Source: Schistosoma haematobium
Taxonomy: Eukaryota > Platyhelminthes > Trematoda > Strigeidida > Schistosomatidae
Reading direction: 5' to 3'
Assembly (NCBI RefSeq): GCF_000699445.3
Contig: NC_067198.1
Location: 20,230,536-20,294,535 of the forward strand
DNA: 64,000 nt
A program made the translations under genes and the position numbers. Each line of letters begins with the position of its first letter. The first letter of the stretch is position 1. Under the pieces are notes generated by a model. The model was not told the DNA's origin. It searched no databases and saw only the letters and a program-made list of their open reading frames with translations. This document shows positions 10,690 through 23,149 of this stretch, one piece after another.

Positions 10690-13608
10690 CGAATTTAGAA
10701 GTGTCTTACATCACAACCAACTCTGCCTCTAGCTCTTCTAGGGTTACTGCCGGTCCCAAACCCGGGCAAATGGAGAGGGTTGGGCATCGGGTCACTAACC
10801 CCATCCCGTAGAAAACAAACTTGCTAAAAGACGACAAACAGAATAAACAAATTAAATCATTTAAACTCTGACGTTCGAGTTGAAGGATCTTCGTTCACAA
10901 GAATTATGACGTCTCATAGTGAAAAGCCGAGATTCTTCGGAAGTCAAGAGGACGATGACCTTCTAACAACCACAGCAATGCTTAATATTGGTACATGGAA
11001 CGTCTGGACAATGTGAGAGATCGGGAGGACTAGTCAAATAGCAGCGGCAATGAGGGGACACAACTTGACGGTTCTTGAGATCAGCGAAAACCACTGGACT
11101 CAAGCAGGACAGCAAAAATTAGGCACACCCGGGATGTTGCTCTGATGCTGTCCAAAGAAGCACGTAACGCACTTATACGATGGGGGATCTCATGGACTCA
11201 GGATCATCAAGGCATCTTTCAAAACAAATTAGGAGGGAATCTCGATGAATGTTATCCAGTTTTAAGCACCTACCAATGATAACAGTGACGATGATAAAGA
11301 CCAGTTCTATGAGAGGCTGCAATTCATCATAGCGAAGTGCTCAGGAAAGGACCTGACAATTCTGATGGGAGATCTAAACGCTACAATTGGAATGGACAAC
11401 ATCGGGTATGAGGATATCATGGGATGACACGAACTGACTGGGATAAACGAACGAGAATCGTGACAGATTTGCAAACCTATGTGCATTCAGCCAGTTGGTT
11501 ATAGGCGACACAATATTCCCACACAAACATATACATAAAGCTACATTGACCTCACCAGATCACACTATAGAGAATCCGATCGACCATATTTACATCAGTA
11601 AAATATTCAGAAGGACAATGGAAAACATGAGAACTATGAGAGGAGTTGATAGCTTCAGATCCCCACCTGATTGTAGTTGCCAAAATAAAACTAAAGCTAA
11701 AGAAGCACTGGACAACTGGACGAACAGCATTACAAAAGTTCAATACAGCCTTCCTTCGACATACTAACAAACTGAACGAATTCAAGATAACTCAACATCA
11801 GGTTCCAAGTCGAATACACAGAAGCAAACAAGCGAGTGAAGTAGAGCATTAGAACCGACAAGCGGAAATATGTGTAAGACCTGGCAACGACAGCGGAAAA
11901 AGCTGTAAGAGAAGGAAATATCAAAGAAATATCTGACAATGAAACTGACAGGGAAATACAGTAAGCCAGAGAGACCGGTCAAGGAAAAAGAAAGTAATCC
12001 AATCACTTAGATTCAAGAACAGAGGAATGGGTGAACAGAACACTTTGAGAAACTCTTGAATAGATCAGCTCCATTGAATTCACACACACAGACATTCATG
12101 TAGATGTCACTTAACAAATGATCAAATAAATTAGCATGATGATCAAACAGATCAAGAGTGGGAAAGCAGCAGGACCTGACAACATGCCAGCCGAGGCATT
12201 GCAGTCAGACTTGGAAGTAACTAAAAACATTCTCCACGTTCTATAAAGGAAGATATGGGAGCAGGAACATGTACCGACGGACTGAAAAGAGGGACACCTC
12301 ATCGAGATACCAAAGAAATGAGATCTGAGTAAAGGCGAGAATTAGAGGGGGATCACACTAGTATCGGTACCAGGAAGAATTTTTAACAGTGTTTCTGGAC
12401 CGGATGAAAGATTCAGTAGACTTTCAGCTTCGAGATCAACAGGCTAGATTCCGTAAGGATCAGTCGCGTATAGGCCAAATCGCGACGCTACCGATTATCA
12501 TTGAACAATCAACTGAGTGAGACTCGTCATTATAAATCAACATCATTGATTATGGGAGAGCACTTGATACTGTGAATAGGAGAACCTTATGGAACCTTCT
12601 TCGAAATTTTGGTGTACCTGAGAGAGTTGTCAACATCATACAACGGACGACACTAAAAAGTCATGTATGGAAGATAGCTGATAGACGCATTCTAAGTGAG
12701 GACCGGAGTCAGACAAGGCTGTTTGCTTTCACCCTTTCCCTCCTCTTGTGGTTTAATGGATTGTAAAGACCTACACATCCGAGGGGAAGCACAGGGTACA
12801 GTGGGCATGTTGGATGCAACCAGACGATTCGGACATCGTAGATGACTTAACCCTTCTATCCAATACACACAAACAAATGTTTGTCAAGACAACCAGTATA
12901 GCAGAAGCCCCCACATCAGTAGACCCTAACGTACACAAGGGAAAAAGCAACATTCTCAAATACAACTCAAAGAACATCAACAAAATCACACTTGATGGCG
13001 AAACTCTGGAAGGTGTGGAATCTCTCAAGCACCTGGGAAGCATCATTGATGAACGTGTAGGCTCCGATACAGACGTAAAGGCGATGATTGACAAAGAAAG
13101 GGCCGCATTCCTACAGTTGAAGAATACATGGAACTCAAAACAACTATCAACTAATATAAAAGTCACAATCTTCAATACGAATGTCAAGACAGTCCTACTG
13201 TACGGAGCTGAAATGTGGAGAACTACAACAACCGTCATCAAGAAGGTACAAGTATTTATAAACAGTTGTCCATGCAAAATACTCAATATCTCTTGGTTGA
13301 ATACCATCAGTAACAGTCTTCTGTGGGAGAGAACAAACCAACCTCCAGCTAAAGAGGAAATTAGGAAAAGGCGATGGAGATGGATAGAACATACATTACA
13401 CAAATCACCAAACTGCATCACAAGGTAAGCCCTAACTCGGAGAAGAACACATCACGTCGGGAAATAGAAGCAGATATGAAAAGGATGAATAACAACTGGA
13501 AAGAACTGGAGAGGATTACCCAGGACAAGGCTGGATGGAGAGTGCTGGTGGGCGGCCTATGCTCCTCCACGAGGAGTAACAGGCGTAAGTCAGTAAGTAT
13601 GTAAGTAC
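10690..13608 (+). mobile_element. RTE-like non-LTR retrotransposon, family II, longest copy
   Basis: This is the longest copy in the window. It has a 5' leader with ACTGCCGGTCCCAAACCCGGG (shared with the copy at about 23300), an endonuclease region, a reverse transcriptase, a 15-base 3' hairpin CTCCTC-CAC-GAGGAG at 13562-13576 and a TAAG-type tail (GTAAGTCAGTAAGTATGTAAG). Domain order is that of a complete RTE-like element. The exact 5' boundary is uncertain by some tens of bases. Confidence 0.85.
10981..13604 (+). pseudogene. Family II pol: AP-type endonuclease plus reverse transcriptase, broken
   Basis: The endonuclease nicks the target and the reverse transcriptase copies RNA from the nick. 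Endonuclease motifs seen are GTWNVWT near 10990, EISENHW near 11075, LMGDLNA near 11370, IDHI near 11570, and SDP at 11655-11663 where the family has the catalytic pair SDH, so the active-site histidine is lost. Reverse transcriptase parts are KSGKAAGPDN near 12150, IIDYGRALDTVNR near 12545 (motif A), and VDDLTLLS from about 12838 where FADD is expected. The frame at 12814-13428 stays open for 204 codons and includes LLYGAEMW, then ends at TAA where CAA is expected. Many stops and frameshifts interrupt the rest; the copy cannot be autonomous. Confidence 0.85.
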
Positions 13609-14499
13609 ATCACAATTACGTTCATGTTAAAAGTCGTTCAGCAAAAATGGGAGGATTAAATACTCACTTCGTCCTCTCCAAGTTTCTTAGTAACATGTAC
13701 TAAATCCACCATTGGTTTCTAACATTTCAAAGACATCTGGTAAAATAAGGATGCTTTTCATCCATCCTAGACTACGACTTCAAAGTATTTGGTGTTAGTG
13801 AATTCTGAATTTATATGAAATAATATTGAATGGCTCCTCAAATGGCCTTAATTGTTGATAAAGACGGGTAATATCAATAATCTCAATGTATATGTAAGTG
13901 ACACACTGAGTTATAGATACGATATGGGTGTTTGTGTCTTTTGTAAGTTGCAACCTTTGGTCTCAGTTATTTTGGTTTCCTACTGATATTGTATTTATAT
14001 CACAGTTGGCTCCTTGGAAAAGTCACCTGTGGGTAATGGTAAATAAATGTAAAGTAAAGCAGAAGTCATTCATTGAAACCATGGCTTACCAGTTTTTCAA
14101 ATCCGGTGCACTAAATTTATGTGGTCTCAATAATGCGACTATCTATGCTGAAATTAATCCTTATACACAGCCAGTTGATTTGAGTTTTATGTAAAGAGAA
14201 TAGAACCTTATGTCTGATTCAAAATAATCTGACTTAGCAAATACTATTGATCGTTTGAAATAATATCCATTTAATTTTACAGCTCAGATTTATGATTTCC
14301 AGGCCACCAATATTAACGAACGTACTATTAGTATTAGAAGTTTGTGGAGATTGTTGAGTTTTGTCAGTTACATCACTGACCTTATATAGATAACTACTAA
14401 AATCTAAGGAGAGTTGGATAGCTGTCTTATCCTATTACAACAATCAACTATCAATGATATTAAAAGATAGTTTGGTAATGACGCAAACTAAATGATGTT
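13609..14499. other. No gene assigned; one 88-codon open frame
   Basis: The open frame at 13928-14194 includes the segment SGALNLCGLNN, faintly like the C-terminal part of aminotransferases, but it is too short and isolated to call. The rest is AT-rich and unassigned. Confidence 0.4.
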
Positions 14500-14660
14500 G
14501 GATAAGTGAACCACTAGACAACAGGTTAAGCTCTTGCTATGAGACTTAAAAGTCTTGTGTTTGATATCCGGTGAGGGAGTTCTATCCTAGGACAAAACAA
14601 GTGTTCAGCGTTTCTTGGTTTTTAATGAATGTCTATCCAAGACTAGTCCGTCATGTAAAC
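14500..14660 (+). repeat. Decayed family A repeat
   Basis: The tRNA-like block (GAACCACTAGACAACAGGTTAAGC, B-box remnant GTGTTTGATATCC) is followed by CCTAGGACAAAAC, matching the stem II/GAAA part of the family A hammerhead in degraded form. Confidence 0.55.
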
Positions 14661-16439
14661 GATAATTCATAAAGGTATTGTTAAAATGTGATAACCTGTA
14701 CTATTTTGTTTGTTTTTGTAACGCCAGTACAACGGATAAGTAAATAAATATGGCGAGATATCTGTATTTTTGCAAATGATCAATAAAAAACGTTGAGCTC
14801 ATGCCATTTGTTTTCTAGTTTCTTTCATCTCATATTTCTAGTCTAAACAGTTAAATACTTTATGATGACGTTATCAAGCATCTATAAGCAGATATTTTCT
14901 TTCAGTTGTGAGGTGCTAGATACTAAGCCTAAAATCGGTTATCCGATAGGAATCGAAATATTTTCTCGACTTGTTTACGTGTTTTTGTCAATCGAAATGT
15001 AGTGTATCACATGTGTTTTGTATATAATTATTTGATCAATAATAAAACTCAACTTTGTGTATATTTACTTCATCTTTAATTTGTATTCTAAGCGTAATGA
15101 TATTTAAATAGTCAAGCTTCCTTAGTATCATCTGGTTTCAATTAGAGTCTACCCTGTTGAATGAAAATCTTTTTTCGATGTTTAAATGATCAAGTGGTGA
15201 AGAATACAAACGGAAACAGGTGAATAGTGACGAACAAACGCAGGATATAAAAAAAGCTAATAAAATCGTTTTTTAGTCACGCTAAATCTAATCAGCAGCT
15301 GTTCTATCGAACTACTTGGCGTTATTAACATCAGGGATTCTGCAGTGTTGGAACGAACTAATGATTCCTTTGTACTTGTTGAATGCTTGATTTTGAATTC
15401 CGAATACAGTACATTCGTTCGTGCTTATCTAGTACTTCTTGACCCAACTGCATTATTTCTGGGATTCTTAGTTTATACGATAATTCAAATACTTCTAATT
15501 ACCAGAGATTCTCATTTAGAACTTCTACCGCGTGATATTACCCATCCATTATTAATTATTTATGTTTTGTTACATAACAACTTTGAAGATATCATGACAT
15601 CATTACAATATAAATGACCTTATAAATATAAAAATGTTGGTTAAATGTAATGGTTCTGGTAACCTGACCAACCACTTTAATGTTGAGTGGTACCATGAGA
15701 TGGAGACATCCAGAATTTGTCGTAGTGAAATTCCTTGTTTGTGAGCCATTACATCGAGGTTTAGTGAAACACAGTATTACTTATGACATACTTAGACATA
15801 CAGGAACACAAACTAATGATCTACTTAAGGTTCACAATCAAGTAGTTCCACTACATTTGATATTAATCAATTGTCAAAAGTTGATTATTATTTGGATATT
15901 CAATTTCTCACACTGTTTTATGTTGGAATGATTGATAAAACTATTTTCAAAGAAATCAAGGTACTCACATCAAAAATTCTCGATAACCTAATCAAATTTC
16001 TTTAGTCAAGAGATTGTTAGATAAATTTTCTTTCAGTATACATGAGAGTTTTTCAAGGTTGTGTAAAGAAAAAAAAACAAACATTTCTCCATTTTAGAGA
16101 AAAAAACACACTTCTATGCACATTTTGTCTTCTATAGTCTTTAGTTTTAATATATATATACGAATAATTACATTTCAGTCATATGATCATGTGTATTTAA
16201 GTAACATGTGCATACATGTTCATATGCAAAACATGTATGTATAAATTCAACAAAGTAATAAAGTTCTGTTATTTATTGTTTTTTCTAGAAACAAATATTT
16301 TATTTCGACTTAATATTCAGTGTTTCGGTTTATCTGGTGATGAATATTTTAAATGGAATTTTCATCAATCAGTGTTGAAGATTGCTTCGGTATAGCCATT
16401 TTGGTACAACTTTATACAGAATATATAGGAAGTGCTTAG
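14661..16439. other. AT-rich stretch with two unrecognised open frames
   Basis: Open frames at 15345-15617 (90 codons, hydrophobic middle) and 15680-15931 (83 codons) have no motif I can name, no conserved partner in the window and no clear splice context. I do not call them genes. Confidence 0.45.
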
Positions 16440-16600
16440 CACTAGAACAGAGGATATGAGTTTCCATCTATTTAGGACTCATCAGCTAGTTATACTTATA
16501 TTTCGAATTTGATGTTCACTTCGGAACTTGGACCCAATATCTTTATCCCTTGAACTAATGAGTTCAAATAGTGGAATGGATACGAATTTTAATCTAATGG
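16440..16600 (-). repeat. Decayed family B hammerhead/tRNA-like repeat, minus strand
   Basis: The minus strand shows TGAACTCATTAGTTCAAGG, a B-box-like TTGGGTCCAAG, CTGATGAGTCCTAAATAG and GGAAACTC. CTGATGA is intact but the GGACGAAAC half has become GATGGAAAC, so stem II cannot close. A dead hammerhead. Confidence 0.6.
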
Positions 16601-17099
16601 CTCGGATTATCCCATGTATATATTTGTATATCATTCATTTGTCGTAAGAATTAAGTTCAGCATTGTATTAGTTATACAACTGATGAGCAATCTTAGGGTC
16701 ATATAAACGTCAAAATTGAGATTTAGATTGCAGTAAAATGATTATAAATGAATGGTAATAACTGCTCTTAAATTGTGTGCAACCTTAAAGTCCATCTTGT
16801 AAAATGAGTCATAAAATACATTGTAACTTGTAATTACTCATGGGTGAATCATAAATGTTTTACATAAAATATCACTTAAACAAAAAACTTAAAGATAATT
16901 ATCCATTAAGCTGAAATTGATTAAAAAACTGAGATTGATAATGGAGTTTAATGATGTTAAGAGTAAAACAACTGTCATCAACTGAATCAGATAATTGTTA
17001 AATCATTTGGAGAATTGAAGAGAATGAGATATACAGAATGATTTTTTTCAGTATATTAGTAGTAATAATGAATTAACTAGTGACTATTTCAAGAGGGAT
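16601..17099. other. AT-rich stretch, nothing recognised
   Basis: No supported feature. Confidence 0.5.
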
Positions 17100-17360
17100 T
17101 TATCAAAGTTCTAGTGAGAAAGCGTGTTAAGTGGTTACATATGAAGTTGGAAGATAGTTGCGCAATTCAGCAAATTGATCGAAGTCAGAAATGTAAACCA
17201 TGTCAAAGAGCAAGAGCTCACCTTGTGACTTGAAGTTCACGGGTTTGATCGCCTGTGGTACTTACCAAGACAAAACAGGTGTCAAGTATTTCCTGCTCTT
17301 TAATGGTTGTTTAGCTAATATTGATCAGTGATAGTTGAATGTCCCAAATTGGGTTGTGTA
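17100..17360 (+). repeat. Decayed family A repeat
   Basis: The head TTCTAGTGAGAAAGCGTG, middle AGATAGTTGCGCAATTCAG, tRNA-like block near 17210-17265 (GGGTTTGATCGCC) and AAGACAAAACAGGTG follow family A order. No catalytic core survives. Confidence 0.6.
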
Positions 17361-18394
17361 TGTCGTTGTAGATGTACGCTGTTAAATAACAACAAACTAG
17401 AATGAAACAAATTTCCAATGTTGTCTGGTTCTGAATCGTTTAATAGAGCCTAATTCAGCCAACGATAGAAAATAACTACTTTTAGACTGAATAACCTCTC
17501 CATAAATAGCCTATTGGATTAATCATTTTTTCTAAATTTTACACCTTTAGTGAATTCCATGTGAATAAAAAAACTGAATAGAATTTTGTTTAAAACTGAA
17601 GATCATTTATATTTATTTTAAGAAATAGTTTCATTTATAGATTAAAAATGCTAATCTTTTTGAAGTGAGCAAGAACAAAGATTGGTAGCTTTGAATGATT
17701 TCAAGGCATCAGTCTGATGTGCTTTATCTAAGAAATATCTAAAAACTGAGCTACACGAAGTTCTTGTTCCTTTAAATCGAGTGGTTTTTGAAATATGCTA
17801 GTGAAATCTAAGATAAATCTAGATAATTCAATAAGAAAATGAAGTTAATCAGTACTATATGATGTGTTAGCGCAGCACATTTCGAATACTTTGGTAATAC
17901 ATTTATTTGTTATATATTCAAAATAAAGGTCAACTAGACGAATTGAAAGATAAGAGTATACCTTTCATTTTTCATACATGAAAGCCTTAAAAAGTAAATG
18001 TGTGGTCCGATTATTCGAAATGTCATATAGTTCTGATAAATTTTATCCTCTCATTGCATTATCTAAATTTATCAAAGGAATAAACGGTTAAAATCTAAAA
18101 TAACTCCATCATATGTGATCAGTATAACTGTTTTGGTAGATAAATGTAAAAATGTACAGATACAAGCGTTGGCAAAATGAAAAGAATATCTGTTGATCTT
18201 TGATTGAGTTATTAAAAATGATATTTGACCGAAGGGTAGGTTTTAATTAATTTGGTATTAAACTTTCTCCTAATAGTCCTTGAGATCTATTTGCATAACC
18301 AGAACTAATTATTACCATGACTACTATTTAGTGCATCATGATAAGGAGAAACTGGTCATTTCTAATAATCCTAAAACAAACATTTATCCATTAG
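17361..18394. other. AT-rich stretch, nothing recognised
   Basis: No supported feature in this kilobase. Confidence 0.55.
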
Positions 18395-18645
18395 AGGCGG
18401 AGATGGATAGTGGCTAGCAGTTGAACGCAGGAGGCATGTTATCCACTCAGCTACTGAGTTCAGATAGCAACACGTGTATGCGATGAAGTTTAATTCATCT
18501 CTCTCCGCTTATAATGCTTATGACTTAAGGAGATATCGAGATAATCCGCACAGAATGCACATATGTCAATAAGATACTGATCAGTTGCAGGCCTTAATGT
18601 CAATAAGAAGATTCAAACAACAAGTACAAGATGAATAGAACATGT
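18395..18645 (-). repeat. Family B (Sm-alpha-like) repeat, minus strand, hammerhead deleted
   Basis: On the minus strand the head (GTTGTTTGAATCTTC ... GTGCATTCTGTGCGGAT) leads into CTCAGTAGCTGAGTGGATAAC, the tRNA-like A-box region, and then directly into CTGCTAGCCACTATCCATC, the family 3' end. The B-box to hammerhead part has been lost. Confidence 0.7.
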
Positions 18646-19964
18646 AGTCGTTTACCTAAATTCTCTGTATCAGTTAACATCTGTTTATATAATTCTGTTG
18701 GTCATATTTACTTTCCGCCTACGTTATAAGTTAATTTACAGCCCTTCGATATTACTGAAATTCTATGCTTATTATATCTATGAATAGTAGGACCAGTCAA
18801 AAGAGTATAGTACAGTGAGAACAATTAAGAAATCGATTATTTTGAACATCGCTTTTAACACGGTGAAATATCAGTAAAGGTGGAAAAAAGGAGTATAGTT
18901 TCATTCTGAAACCTTATTTCGTTGTTTGTATAACCGTTTTCACCTGTACACTGGCTATTAGATGGTTCTGAGCCAAGGCTTTTAAGTGAAGCTGCAACTT
19001 GTAAGGTTAAAAAAACTAAGACGGATGTCTACCAGTATCTCTCAATGATTCTTTATTTTATATGAAATCAACTGAATTAAATACTTGTGAAATATTGTGT
19101 TCCAACCCAGAGACTTAACTGCAGTGTAATTATGTCAAATTTCAACATTTGTTGACTCTGAATGCATTACCGTACGTAGTCAAGTGTGTGAATTTATTAA
19201 AGTTTACAGAAAAAACGAAGAAACTTTTTCCTTGAATAAATAACTGGTTAAACAATGTTTAGCAGGAAAGCAGTACTTCAGGGTATACTATAATATGTAT
19301 CTAAAAGTTTATATCATTTGTAAACCAATTTTATTCTCTAGTACTCACATACAAGCGTTGTTTGTGTTTTACCTGATAAGAAGTGGATAGTTATGAAATT
19401 ATCTTCTATCAGTCATCTATTTATATGCTTAATGAAAAAGATAAATTCTTTTTATATTGATTTACAGCACTCAGTGTAGACCTTTTGTGACATGTAGATA
19501 TATACCAAGTATAATATTTTTATTGATAATGGCAATAAAAAATATTTTTCTCACATTTCACTGTATAGTGGAACACAATTGGCGTGTGACTTGTTATATA
19601 ATATATTCTGCTTTTTTGTTTTTTTGTTCATTTTAGATGTTGTGCCATTCGAGATACGAATATTATTATGAAACTAGAAACTTGATATCTTTCTAAAGGA
19701 ACATTATGCTTGTGTTATCTGATTGAAGTTAGTCGATCGGAAACCTTGATCGACTTGGATTGTTTGCCAGTCAACATTTGTTAATAAAGCGTACCTATAG
19801 CCTTCAGGGAACTGATAATGGATTTCAAATTAGATCACAAATTTTCAGTTTTAAATATTACCGCTGAGCTATTCGAATAGCTGTTAGCCTTCTGTAGGAC
19901 TGAGATATTTACAGTTGGTTAACCATCAAGCAATAATCAGCATTTAAAGGGTCAGACAAATATG
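18646..19964. other. AT-rich stretch, nothing recognised
   Basis: A short CCGCTGAGCTATTCGAAT motif near 19861 looks like a tRNA-like repeat relic; otherwise unassigned. Confidence 0.5.
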
Positions 19965-19981
19965 ATATATATATATATATA
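19965..19981. repeat. AT dinucleotide microsatellite
   Basis: About eight AT units immediately precede the family II fragment that starts at 19982. Confidence 0.9.
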
Positions 19982-20608
19982 AACAACAAGACGACCAGCT
20001 TAGCAGCAGCCTCAGCACCAGTAGGTCTCAACATACCCAAAAGGGAAGAGCAAGATTCTCTGATACAACACAACATGTACCAATTCAATCACATGTGACG
20101 GAGAAAATTTGGAGGATATAAAATCCTTTACATATCTGGGCAGCATCATTGATGAACACGGTGGATCTAATGCAGATGTGAAGGCGCGGATCGGCAAAGC
20201 AAGAGTAACATATCTACAATTGAAGAACATCTGGGACTCAAAACAACTGTCTGTCAACCAACACCAAGGTCAGAATTTTCAATACAAATGTCAAGATAGT
20301 TCTACTGTATGGGGCGGAAACCTGGTGAACTACGAAAGCTGTCATACAGAAGATACAAGTGTTTTTTAACAGTTCTCCATGCAAAATACTCCGGATCCGT
20401 TGGCCAGACACTATCAGCAACAGCCTACTATAGGGGAGAACAAATCAGATCCCATTGGAGGTAGAAATCAGGAAGAAGCGCTGAAAATGGATAGGACACA
20501 CATCGACGATAGCACCCAAATGAGTCACAAGACAGGCCCTCATCTGGAATCCTCCAGGCCAAATGATATGAGGAAAACCAAAGAACACATTAAGTTAGTA
20601 TTGTATCC
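19982..20608 (+). pseudogene. RTE-like family II fragment: C-terminal part of reverse transcriptase
   Basis: The protein-level match to the family II copy covers TTSLAAASAPVGLN (about 19985-20035), the SFTYLGSIIDEHGG segment at about 20120-20165, KARVTYLQLKNIWDSKQLS near 20200-20255 and KPKNTL near 20580. It contains several frameshifts and stops, lacks motifs A to C and the 3' hairpin and tail, and is a dead fragment truncated at both ends. Confidence 0.85.
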
Positions 20609-21366
20609 AGCCAAAAATGAAGTTGTGTAATTTATGAATATTTCAATCTTTTAAGAAATTATATCTTACATTAAAAGAAGAAAATTGTTTCGTTACATTT
20701 AAATTCAACACCATTTTCTACTACAGTTGACAACCTTTATGAATATTTAAAAAAAAACAAATGGAATAAATAATTAATCAAGTCATATGAATGGAAAATA
20801 CCAAAATAATTTAGACTATAATATTCTTTTTTTTAAACAAATGACTTCGAAATGTAATAAACTTGCGTATTGTAAATTAATTTCATTCATATTTGAAATG
20901 TTTGTTACCAAAAGACAAAATGATAATGAAAATCAATGAAGTGTGTTTTTGTGCAAAGTGATTAAATACGTATATTTATATTTGCAGTTAACATCACAAA
21001 TTGGCTTTAGTTGGTGAACAAATGACAATAAGAACGCACTAGACATCTGTTTCTTCTCTGTATGGATTTCACAAGAGTGGGGATCTACAGCTTTGTCAAT
21101 TATCGGAAGTAAGACCTTCAAGTCATCAAGCCTTGATAAAACTCATGATCTTTGGGCATCGTACAAGGACTTATTTATCCGGAGGGAAACAGCTGTTAGT
21201 CTGTCAATCTTATGTTAATTGTCTACCCACCGTTTTGATATTTACTGTTTTATTTTTAATCGCCTAATTCTCCTTCGATTTTGTATTAATCACTTGCATT
21301 AATCATTTTACAGTTATTACGTAATTCCCCAGCTCTGTATAATTACTGTATAATTATATCGAATGA
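20609..21366. other. AT-rich stretch, nothing recognised
   Basis: No supported feature. Confidence 0.5.
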
Positions 21367-21955
21367 TGTTAGACCACCAATTAGTATGGAACTCATCAGC
21401 AGTGCGCATTCACGACCCCGAACGTGGGGACCGAACCGAGAACCTTCGGTCTCACGCGTAAACTCTTATACTCTAGATCACTGAGCTGGCATCCAACGGT
21501 GTTCATGGATTCATGATCTCAGGTAAAAACCTAACAAACTACACAACCACATACTGATAATTACCATGTACTTATTATTAACTAGCTTAATGAGGGAATT
21601 CTTGGAGTTCTAGTGAGAAGCTGTGACCATTGGAACTAATCCATGTCATCTAGAGACAGAAATCTACCCCGGACAATGGAAGATGGTTGCGCGATTTCGT
21701 GTATTGGCTGAAGTTAGACATTAACACCGTTGGAAGCCAGCTCAGTGACCTAAAAGTTGAGCGTTTGTGCGTGGGAATAAAGATTCTCAGTTTGAATCCT
21801 GCTTACGGGGTCATGGATGCACACTGCTGAGGGGTCCCATACTACGGCGAAACGGCCGTCCATTGCTTCCGGGTTTTCAATGTTGGTCTAACATCAATCG
21901 ATTCATGATCTCAATCAAAAACTTTACAATCTCCACAACCCCATACTGTTAATAT
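21367..21955. repeat. Family A repeat: inverted segment plus more than one unit in tandem
   Basis: A minus-strand segment (21367-21506) holds the hammerhead 5' half, the tRNA-like block and ATCCAACGGTGTT. At about 21507 it switches to plus orientation with a unit tail (TTCATGATCTC ... CACATACTGATAATTACC), followed directly by the head of a complete unit that ends at TCTCCACAACCCC. The plus hammerhead (21821-21866) has CUGAGGG instead of CUGAGGA, so the core is dead; stem III ACGGCCGU and GAAA are intact. This belongs to a subfamily with GGAAGATGGTTGCGCGATTT. Confidence 0.8.
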
Positions 21956-23149
21956 TTTTCACTCACATGAAATAGTATGAAGTCTATATATGGGTATTTT
22001 AGACTCGTTCGTTGTTAGAATGATCTTTCAGATTAAAAGTATAGAAGTAATTAAGTTCAATTTTAACCTTATGGACAGTTAGTTTATGTAGACTTACTAG
22101 TGGTAGAACATGTAATAATCACATGAGAAAACGCGTTGATCTACCTGAATGTGTTATTACAGTATTCAAGTTTAATAGTTTCACTTGTGTTCATTTCAGT
22201 TTTAACCGAAGGCAGAAATATTGCGAAGTACACATGTTTTAGCATATTTTTATGCCAGACAAATTATCATCTATATATATTGAATATGGGTTATTTAGTT
22301 TTCTAACTTAAACATATGATGAGTATACGTGATTGCTGAGAATGTAATATTCAGAAACCTCGACATCGAACATAAATTTATCCTATATCTATTGCCAAAT
22401 AGGTTTCCAGATGTTAAATCTTCCCCTATATTTGCATATAACATGGAGTAAAGCACTGTTTACAAGACGAAACACAGTATTCGCTGATTTTGTTTTATAT
22501 TCTAAGAAAATATATGTGGATACAATAGAACAAACTTTTGTCTTTAAGGTATTTTATCAACATTAGAAGATTCATAAATGACTGCGTGAGTTGAGTTACT
22601 CAACACTATCACCAAACTGACATAATAAATAATAAAAACACGTCAATAAAAATTCGAGCCTACAGTTTTATTTTCAATACAATTCCTTATTCATGAGAAT
22701 GAGACAATGAAGTTATCTCAAATTTCGAATAGACTTGATTACTTTTGGTAGTCTAATGAGAAAGCGAAGTTGATATAAAAATGTGTTATATTTCTAAATA
22801 ATCAGGTTACACTCATGCTTATTAGGGTATTTGTATATTTATTTACATGATTATATTACTATGTTCATTTTAGCCAATTGACCACATTGATGTAACCGAC
22901 AAACCAACATCTAATACAGTTGACATACACAATTCAACTGGTGGGAATATACTGAGGATATTTCGTCTATTTGATTTGGATGGAATGGTCTGAACACTCA
23001 ACTAACATCAAAATCACACCATACGATTAAAACCTATTATGTATTACTTTATTGTGGTAGACAGGCAATCCTATTTCTTCAATTTATGTACAAAACAAAC
23101 AGAATCTTATCGCAAATGATTTATTTGAATAAGAGGATAGAAAGAACGA
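21956..23149. other. AT-rich stretch, nothing recognised
   Basis: No supported feature in 1.2 kb. Confidence 0.55.

Noticed and set aside
12771..13421. 216-codon open frame on the minus strand
   Set aside because: It lies exactly antisense to the family II reverse transcriptase and shows no motif of its own; it is a shadow.
13928..14194. Possible aminotransferase exon (SGALNLCGLNN)
   Set aside because: The similarity is a single short motif from memory, with no neighbouring exon and no active-site residues.
15345..15931. Two consecutive open frames as a small gene
   Set aside because: No domain, no splice signals that join them, no conserved copy, and composition like the surrounding DNA.
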